The notes under the pieces are model-generated. The model made no database searches, had not been told where the DNA came from, and was given only the letters and a program-made list of their open reading frames with translations. This document shows, in pieces, positions 57,061-64,000 of a stretch of DNA of 64,000 bases. Each line of letters begins with the position of its first letter. The first letter of the stretch is position 1. Source of the DNA: Gnetum montanum (lineage: Eukaryota; Streptophyta; Gnetopsida; Gnetales; Gnetaceae); NCBI GenBank assembly GCA_015680685.1, contig MNCI01015694.1, forward strand, positions 260,626 through 324,625, read 5' to 3'. Position numbers and translations under genes: made by a program.

Positions 57061-58303
57061 ATAGGAAGGTTTCCAGCTTGGATCTAATCAAATATTATAT
57101 GAGTGAGCACAATAGTATGGATTTTGGACAACATTTGATTTGAAGGGCTCCAGATGGAATGGTTTGCAGAAGATGAGGTAGGAGCATAAGGACTAGTCGC
57201 TTGAGTTTTTGAGGGCTTTGTAGGATTGTTTGATAAAAAAAGGTCTTTTATGAGTATGAGGTTTCAAACCACTTGGTTGATGAACCGGTTGTAGATTGAT
57301 GGCCCTTGTAGCATTGCGTTACTACAGCTGTGATGGAAGTTCACCCTACATGGATGGAGTAGGTAGTAGCTACGTTGAGGGTGAAGGAACAGGTGCAAGA
57401 GTAGGAAGAGGATAAGGATGAAATGTGGTATCTCTCATGGAATTTGGAGAATGATTTCTATAGTATTCTAGAGGATGGTAGTGATGTTGGAAAGGAGAAA
57501 CATGACTGAAAGAGTCACATGGAGATAGGGGTTGCTGAACATAATACCCATATGAATCTAGCTACCTATAAGGGTACTGCTGCCTTAGTGGTGGCATCCC
57601 CCACAACTATGGTTGATGTCACTATTGATACTACTCATACAGTTGTCATGGAGTTCCACTTGGATAATATTATTGCTGTTGATGGAACTACTTGGGCTTG
57701 CCTTGACGATAAGATAATCTTCTAGGTATTTTTCTTTTTACTAGTCGTGGATTCAAAGCACACACCTTAGACTCTTGTAAGTGTGATATGATGGGGCAAC
57801 ATCCCTTAAGATGTTCATATTGGTAGATGTTACATCCACCATCACCATTTGATTCAGTTTTCACATCTTCCTTTACTACAACAATCTTGCCCTTACTCCT
57901 TTGATTAGCACGTTCAATTTCCTTTCGCCTCCTACAATCATGATTACTACTTTGTTCTATGGACTCTTCAACAATTTTAGGATAGCTTGAAATTTTCTAT
58001 CCATAGAATCCCATAATTAATCTACCTAGCATCACTATCCAACATAACATATTCAGCATGAATCCCTTGGATACCCAACTGCATAAGAGTTTGGTGGAGC
58101 ATCATAGGAATAGATCAATTAGTTGGCAACATAATGTTTTCCTCTATGTCTCACCACCATAGCTATTCATCCTAGTGTAGGATGAAGGTGAAATTAGGTT
58201 CATACTCATTGAGATGAGCATATACTACTATGTATTGCTTGGGCACCTACTAATTCACTTTGTCAGACTTAGGCAGAGAATCACTCCTGTGAGAAGAAAA
58301 CAT
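57061..58303 (-). pseudogene. gag of element D with capsid core deleted
   Basis: Starts at the ATG at 58,303 (MFSSHRSDS). The N-terminus aligns with B around 24,900-25,195. Near 58,028 it jumps to the segment corresponding to B 23,530, so about 1.3 kb with the capsid core is missing. Downstream are the RNA-binding region (57,780-57,900) and the P/Q-rich tail (57,100-57,700). Confidence 0.8.
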
Positions 58304-58447
58304 CTTGTATTAGAAGAAAATAAATGTAGTATACTTTCTTATAATTGTTGTAGTTATTTTGATGTATGATATGACTTTAGGGTTCATTCCAGCGATGTTA
58401 AATAATTTTTCACCAAGTCTTAGATAGCACACATAACAAACTAAAGG

Positions 58448-58466
58448 GCCCCAACAATGATGCCAA
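58448..58466 (-). other. Primer binding site of element D
   Basis: Minus strand TTGGCATCATTGTTGGGGC next to the 5' LTR; Asp-tRNA-like. Confidence 0.75.
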
Positions 58467-59390
58467 TGATGAGTAGTGAGTATACACTACACTCAACCAC
58501 ATGACTTAAAAGCATCCACGCATAATCTAGTTGAATTTTGCAAACCTTAAGTTCCTAAGTATGCTAGTTCTAGGAGGTGAAATCTTATTGTGATGATTGT
58601 TATCTTCCCAACTACACTTGTGGAGCTTAGTTATATGGTTAAGTGTAATTGGGGCACATGATTTTTATTATTTTATATTTTATTTTTCTACGATTGATAA
58701 TAAGTTGAAACTCAATTTATTAACCAATTTAACTAATATAATTGCTAATTAATAACAAATTATCCTAACATAAGCATCCAATCCCACTTTCCGTACACAT
58801 CGTGAATGCATACAACACTACTAGGTTACTAAGTGTTAAACACTACTAGGATTACCAAGTGTTGTATGTTATGCTTGAAGTGGTCGTACGTATGTGTTTA
58901 ATCTATTTAGCTTAGTTAGTTAAATAATTAAAATCTTAATTGTCTTAATTAATCATGTAATTGATAAAAATAGTAAATGCAGAAATAAATCATTAATCTA
59001 TTCCAAGAGCTACAAGTTTTGATTAAAATGCTTGTCTTTATTTTCATTCACACTAGTATGCTCAGGTACATCAGTGCTCAAATAAAGATCTGTACACTTT
59101 CTAACTCCTTCTGGGGGCACTTTGAAAAATATTCTAACTTTCAAATGATAAAACTTCAAGAGCTCTACTACAGCTATGATAAGACATGTCATAAGCACAT
59201 TTGATGAGCATTTATTTATAGACTTTATTGTGGAGCTACATTGACAAGGCCCCCATAAACGCAAAAATTGCTATGTCGATGTGGCCCCATTGACAGGGTA
59301 GCATCACATGGATAGGGTTGCATCAATAAGGACTCATCAATGAGGCCATGTCAATGGGGCTTGTTGATGTGACACTTTGATACTCCATCA
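58467..59390 (-). repeat. 5' LTR of element D
   Basis: 924 bp, TGATGAGTAGTG...TCCATCA. TATA on the minus strand at 59,211-59,220 (TATAAATAAA). U3 has repeated CATCAATGAGG/CCCATTGACAGGG-type motifs (59,240-59,365). Confidence 0.93.
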
Positions 59391-59470
59391 ACATCTCAAG
59401 TTGTCTTCTCAATTACATGGATCTTCCTAAGTTCATCAGTTTTCCTGGTAGCCTTATTTGCTAGCTCCTA
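59391..59470 (-). pseudogene. Element E ORF3 fragment between insertions D and G
   Basis: An 80-bp island that continues the E sequence from 47,354 and carries the ACATC duplication of D at its left and TCCTA of G at its right. Confidence 0.6.
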
Positions 59471-60407
59471 TGTTGAATTTTCATTACAACCATGTTAAAT
59501 CTATGTTTTCTTAGAATTTCTATAGGAGAATCCATATTATACAAATACATATTTCATATAAATTAATTTTAAAGTTTTGAATTAATTCCAACAATTTATG
59601 GTTTGTTGATCACATTGTAACATCAATTCTAACTCTAATTTACCTTTTTGTAATTCATGGTAACATCTTCATAATGATTTCCATGACTACTTAATCACTT
59701 GGAAATTTTTAATGTTTGTAATTAATATTATCTAATGAACCTTAGTTTTTTTGGCCACATGATAACTTGTGTTATTCGTAATTACTTATGTGCTACAAAA
59801 AACTATATTTTAACTTTTTTTATAATTAATTAGTTTATGAAATACTTAATATTACATTAAATTTGACCTTGACTTTAGATTTGGTTCTAGTTCTAGCTCT
59901 AGCTCAGGGTCTTAATTTTAACTCTAGCTCTAACATTGGTGTTGATCTTAACTCTAGCTTTATCTCTAGTTCAAGCCTATTATTCTATCTTCCATAAACG
60001 TTTTTACTCTACTTTGCATGGGCTTCTTACCAACTTTATTTTTTATTTCTTCATGTACCATTTGAAAGGTATTTTCTTTATAGTTAGTGCCTTCATTCTT
60101 TTGGATGGTATTGCTACAACTCATAAGAATCATTGTGAGGATGAGTTACATCATTTCTTCTTCTTCTTTTTTCTTCATCCTTAATATTTTTTTTGGATAT
60201 GATGAATCTTAATTGATGATTTATTTTTGAAAATGGTGGAGCCCATAGATTTTTCTTCATCATGAGAAACCATGATCTTATAAAACCATCTCAACCTTTC
60301 ATTTCACTTCATATATTTTATAAAATATCATGGTGTTTTGATAATAGCTCTTCACTATTTGCTAATGAGAAACTAATGATTGTATACTCAAGAATTATAT
60401 TCTAATA
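59471..60407 (-). repeat. 3' LTR of element G
   Basis: Starts TGTTGAATTTTC, ends CTAATA. Contains a TCTAGCTCTAG-type short tandem array (59,882-59,975), also present in the partner. Small frames inside are chance. Confidence 0.88.
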
Positions 60408-60853
60408 GTCTCCTTCAAGCATTAGCTTCTCATTCACCTTGACTATTATAAATTCATGAATGTCTCATCAGAAACATGAATGATAATGAATATCTTGTAT
60501 GTACATTGGTTGATCTTCTCTTGAAATTATTCAGAATCATTCATATCCCTTTTTCCCTTTAACACATGAATTTATATCTTTGGGATCAAGATCATTTCTA
60601 GATTGTTGGAATTCTAAAATTATTAGAATTCGTAGCTCTTCATGGTTGTAACTTCTCACTTGATGTGCACTTCGAAATAAGAAATTGATATATATTAATT
60701 TCATTTCCATAAAACTTTTGTGAATTACTTACTTACTTGCTACTTTTACTTTATTTCTCCACTTATTACTTTGAACTTCCAATTCTCATGAATTCCTTTC
60801 GTTCTATGCATATCCCAATTCTTTAGTTTCATAGATGTTAATCTCTCCTTTCT

Positions 60854-60867
60854 TGGCTTCAATACCA
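60854..60867 (-). other. Primer binding site of element G
   Basis: Minus strand TGGTATTGAAGCCA directly inside LTR 60,868-61,810; close to the initiator Met-tRNA site TGGTATCAGAGC. Confidence 0.75.
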
Positions 60868-61810
60868 TGTTGAATTTTCATTACCATTGTGTTAAATTGG
60901 TGTTTTTCGAGGATCTTTCACAAGAGAATGCATATTATACAAATACATATTTTTTATAAATTAATGTTGATGTTTGAGTCAATTTCATCAATTCATAGTT
61001 TATTGATTACATCGTAATATCATTCATAACTCTAATTTGCCTTTTCATAATTCATGGTAATGCCTTCATAATGGTTTTCATGACTACTTAATCACTTGAT
61101 AATTCCTAATGTTTGTAATTAATATTATCCTATGAATATTACTATTTTTAAACACATGGTGACTCCTATTATTCATAACTTCTTATGTATTATGAAAAAT
61201 TATATTTTGAATTTTCTCATAATTGATCAGTTTATGAAATTCTTTAGATTACATTAACTCAAACTTGGATTTAGCTTTGGTTCTAACTCTAGCTCTGGCT
61301 TTGGCTTGGGTTCTCAATTTTGAATCTAGCTCCAGTTCTAGTTCTAATCTTAACTTTGGCTTTAGCTCTAGTTCATGCCTATTATTTATCTTCTGTAAAC
61401 TTCTTTACTTTGCTTTTTATAGACTTCTTAAGAACTTCATTTCCTATTTCCTCAAGTACCATTTGGAAGGTATTTACTTTACAGTTATTATCTTCATCCT
61501 TTTGGATGGTATTGTTGCAACTTATAAGAATTATCATGAGAGTGAGTTATATCATTTCTTCTTCTTCTTCTTCTACTTATTCATCCTTGAAATGTTTTAG
61601 ATATGATGAATCTTAATTGATGATTAATTTTTGGAAATAGTGGAGTGCATGGATTTTTGTTCATTGTGAATAGTCACAACCTTATGGAATCATCATAAAT
61701 TTCATTTTACTTTGTACCTTTTAAGAAATATCATGGTGTTTTAATAATAAATATTTACTGTTCACTAATGAGAAACTAATGATTGTACACTTATGAATTA
61801 TATTATAACA
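60868..61810 (-). repeat. 5' LTR of element G
   Basis: Starts TGTTGAATTTTC, ends TATAACA. Shares the CTCTAG/GGCTTTG-type array (61,272-61,376) and the TTCTTCTTC runs with the 3' LTR. Confidence 0.88.
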
Positions 61811-62381
61811 TCCTACTATAAGTTCCAACATTTTTTCTTTATACAAAGGTACTTGTCTGAAAATTGGGCCACGATTTGACTTTCATCTTCTACCCTTCAT
61901 ACCTACTAGCAAACGAGAAGTAATTATTTCTCCTTTTCTTAACTCATTCTTTACAAATCTTGGGATTGATGCTTTAATATTTTGATTTGTCACTCCAAGC
62001 CATCTTTCATGAACATAACTTCTTCATCACCCTAGCACATCTAAAATAGTTTAGCCTATAAGCACTCAATCCACACCTCTAAAGTGACTATAGAGGTGCT
62101 AGTACCAACAATGTAATGTGTTCAAGTTGTTCTTGAAACTATTATACCTCATCCTGACTTCTTTGCAACTCCCTTAGATAAAATTTTCTATGAGAATCTG
62201 TAGTTTTCAACTCAACTTGTACCTTTATTAGTTCAATCTTCACCATACTATCTATGTTCCTCAACAATAACTCAATGCTTGGGTTAATTCCTTATTCACC
62301 CTCCACCGAATGGCTATTCTCAAGTTGATTGGTATGTACTTGGAGAACTTCTACTGCATGCTGGACATTATGCATGCTGTG
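61811..62381 (-). pseudogene. Element E ORF3 fragment between insertions G and F
   Basis: Minus-strand sequence continuing the ORF3 of E; the stretch near 62,260-62,300 parallels D near 49,600 (start of the coiled-coil region). CTGTG at 62,377-62,381 is the presumed target duplication of F. Confidence 0.55.
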
Positions 62382-63277
62382 TGATGAGTGGCGAGGTACC
62401 CCTACACTCAACCATACGAAACGAGTGTCGCATGTGTGATCAGGTCGAACTCCGTAGACGGACTAGTTGTGGCACCTAGACAGTTATCCTTAGGTCGCAG
62501 TTTGCTGTCTTCCCACCTGGACTAATATTGTATTTGTCATGTATGGTTTAGTTCAGATGAGGTGTATGATGTGTTCCTAATTCTAACACTACTCCTGAAG
62601 GTAGTGGAAAATAATATTAACTAAGTTAAGCTAGGAGGAAAAGGGTAAGAGAATCTAATCTATCCTAAGTGCGACGAGCAACCGATTCCTTGATCAACCG
62701 TACACATCTTGGACCTCGTGCACGACTACCACTGGGATTACCAAGCACAGATCCTAGGTATGCCACCGGGCTACCAAGTAGTCACACTTAAATGCTCGAA
62801 ATCAAGTTGTACTCATTCCGCATTGTGATGAGTAACCGATTCCTTGACTAACCGTACACATCCTTAGATGCTCGTAATCAAGTCGTACTCACACCGCATT
62901 CTAGGAGTTTAAGGGTGAGAGAATAAATAGTAAACAACATTAAATAAACAAATAAATAACAAAGTGACTGCTACAATGATGAAGTAATCTTAATCTTTAT
63001 TGCCAGTCATGTGCGTGTCCAAGTATGTCACACTCGAATAAGACACTGTACAATTACATTCACCACACTGCGGGCAGACACGGGAAAAATAATCTATCTC
63101 TAGAGTGGTCAAATTGCCAAAGCTTTACTACTTCTATTCTATCTATGCTAAACAAGGGAGAGCTGCATCTTATTTATAGATATGGCAATGGACTACGATA
63201 TTGCGTACGTGATATCGCGAGGGATGCGATATTGCAGCAGACGCGATATTGCGGCCTATGCAAATCGCATCTCATCA
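62382..63277 (-). repeat. 3' LTR of element F
   Basis: 896 bp, TGATGAGTGG...TCATCA. Minus-strand TATA TCTATAAATA (63,171-63,180). Four GATAT-centred motifs with intact CpG (63,195-63,262). An internal duplication (CCGATTCCTTGA..AACCGTACACATC) occurs at 62,690 and 62,838. Confidence 0.9.
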
Positions 63278-63295
63278 TACCCCCACAACTGAATA
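63278..63295 (-). other. Polypurine tract of element F
   Basis: Minus strand TTCAGTTGTGGGGGTA adjoining the LTR terminus. Confidence 0.8.
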
Positions 63296-63443
63296 AAAAC
63301 TTGTCCTCAAGTTACAAGGAGAATAAGCTTCATTGATTACACAGTGGATAGGTATGGGATTATTAACTAGAAAAAAATGGAAATGATGCTGCAGTGTGGG
63401 AAGACACAACACAGAAAAAATGCTACACTACAAAAAATGGAAC

Positions 63444-64000
63444 TCATGTAGTTCCTGGTGATAGTGGCTCCTCCATGGGTGCTTTCCCTTTGTCACGTGC
63501 TCCAAGCTTTGAAGGTTGACGATGCTGAAGAATGGCCTAGAGCTTCTCCTCTTTAGTCCAAGGGTCTTGTGCCATCCATGCTAATGTTCCGATGTTTGAC
63601 GGAGTTGGCACTTCCCAAGGATAGGGTAGTTGCAGTAACATCTGATTAGCTTTGACATACCATGCAGCGAACACCCGTCGTTCCTCTTCATAGGCTCTAG
63701 CTTTGTCTTTGTATTCGTGAAGCTCTATTAGCCATCGAGCCAAGTCGGTTGCAACATCTTTCTGTCCCTGGTAGCTTAACCATCTTCTTGTGCTCTGCAA
63801 ATTCTGCTTCATATTTGATATGGGTGGAAGCTACTTGTTACTCGAGCTCTGACCTTGGGCATCCTGCTATTAACATGGCCAAGTTGGCATATCTAAGGTT
63901 TGTCAACTCCATGTATTCAGTCAAGTCTTGGATCTGCAAGTCCCGGTTCTTAACTTCTGCTTGGTGGACGAAGGCGTAAGTGTCCAATATGGCCCTCCAA
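63444..64000 (-). pseudogene. ORF3 C-terminal part of element F
   Basis: Stop at 63,444. The C-terminus reads SKLGARDKGKAPMEEPLSPG, matching the PMEEPLPLG end in C. Upstream, 63,537-63,812 gives KDVATDLARWLIELHEYKDK, EEERRVFAAWYVKANQMLLQ and PYPWEVPTPSNIG, which parallels D near 48,620-48,710. At least one in-frame stop (after KEEKL) and a frame change near 63,815. The N-terminal part is beyond the window. Confidence 0.75.

Larger units (their letters stand above)
47355..59390 (-). mobile_element. Element D: Athila-like retrotransposon with ORF3
   Basis: 12,036 bp. LTRs 47,355-48,232 and 58,467-59,390 with target duplication ACATC (47,350-47,354; 59,391-59,395). Minus-strand order: LTR, primer site, truncated gag, protease, RT, RNase H, integrase, spacer, ORF3, polypurine tract, LTR. 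It is the only element here with both pol and ORF3, and so shows the complete layout of the family. It is inactive through stops and a gag deletion. Confidence 0.94.
59471..61810 (-). mobile_element. Element G: short LTR element with only 460 bp between long LTRs
   Basis: LTRs 59,471-60,407 (937 bp) and 60,868-61,810 (943 bp), both starting TGTTGAATTTTCATTAC. Target duplication TCCTA at 59,466-59,470 and 61,811-61,815. The internal part (60,408-60,867) has no ORF. At its right is a primer site (minus strand TGGTATTGAAGCC), at its left a polypurine tract (minus strand CTTGAAGGAGAC). A non-autonomous, probably copia-mobilised element. Confidence 0.9.
62382..64000 (-). mobile_element. Element F: Athila-like element, right part beyond window
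   Basis: 3' LTR 62,382-63,277, polypurine tract 63,278, ORF3 end from 63,444. CpG sites are retained (CGTACG, ATATCGCGA), unlike the older copies, so F is probably the youngest element here. Confidence 0.88.

Noticed and set aside
59882-59975. Coding repeat protein in the LTR of G
   Set aside because: The Leu/Ala/Ser-rich frames come from the TCTAGCTC-type array and are not kept in frame between the two LTRs.

Overview
This window is repeat-dominated nuclear DNA from a seed plant, most likely a flowering plant with a large, retrotransposon-rich genome. The evidence is plant-type Ty3/gypsy elements of the Athila/Tat kind (Asp-tRNA-like primer site, F-M-D-D reverse transcriptase), Ty1/copia remnants, plant RTE-type LINEs, and one host gene for the mitochondrial cytochrome c maturation ATPase CcmA/ABCI1. 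I cannot name the species.

Left part, 1-32.1 kb: a tower of nested minus-strand retroelements. A decayed copia element (H, 7,521-10,194 and beyond 32,112) carries element A in its integrase (right end 7,520) and a nearly full-length RTE LINE in its 5' LTR region. The LINE occupies 10,195-12,113 plus 31,302-32,094 and is flanked by 17-bp duplications. It is split inside its endonuclease by element C (12,114-31,296, target duplication AAATC). C is in turn split by element B (16,207-26,136, duplication CCTCA).

Centre, 32.1-45.1 kb: low-copy DNA. It holds a LINE fragment of unusual type (33.3-33.6 kb), the apparently intact ABCI1 gene (CDS 36,102-36,791, 229 codons, with a likely 5'-UTR intron and a CpG-rich start region near 34.2-34.6 kb), a truncated AMS/TDR-like bHLH fragment (37.15-37.38 kb, minus), several SINE-like insertions, a local tandem duplication, a relict LTR and a truncated RTE copy.

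Right part, 45.1-64 kb: a second nested block. Host element E (3' LTR 45,138-46,638, itself holding a truncated RTE) has its ORF3 broken three times. The insertions are D (47,355-59,390, duplication ACATC), the short element G (59,471-61,810, duplication TCCTA, two LTRs of about 940 bp around only 460 bp) and F (from 62,382 off the right edge).

The gypsy elements share TGATGA...TCATCA LTR ends. C, D, E and F also carry a large third ORF after pol, separated from it by a spacer of about 1.8 kb. In C and D this ORF lies behind a TATA box with upstream motifs matching the U3 of the same element's LTR. Each copy carries a different defect: A lost RNase H and integrase, C lost pol, D lost the gag core, and B has a changed RT catalytic motif. 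The ORF3 layout with an LTR-matched internal promoter candidate is the most interesting system here.
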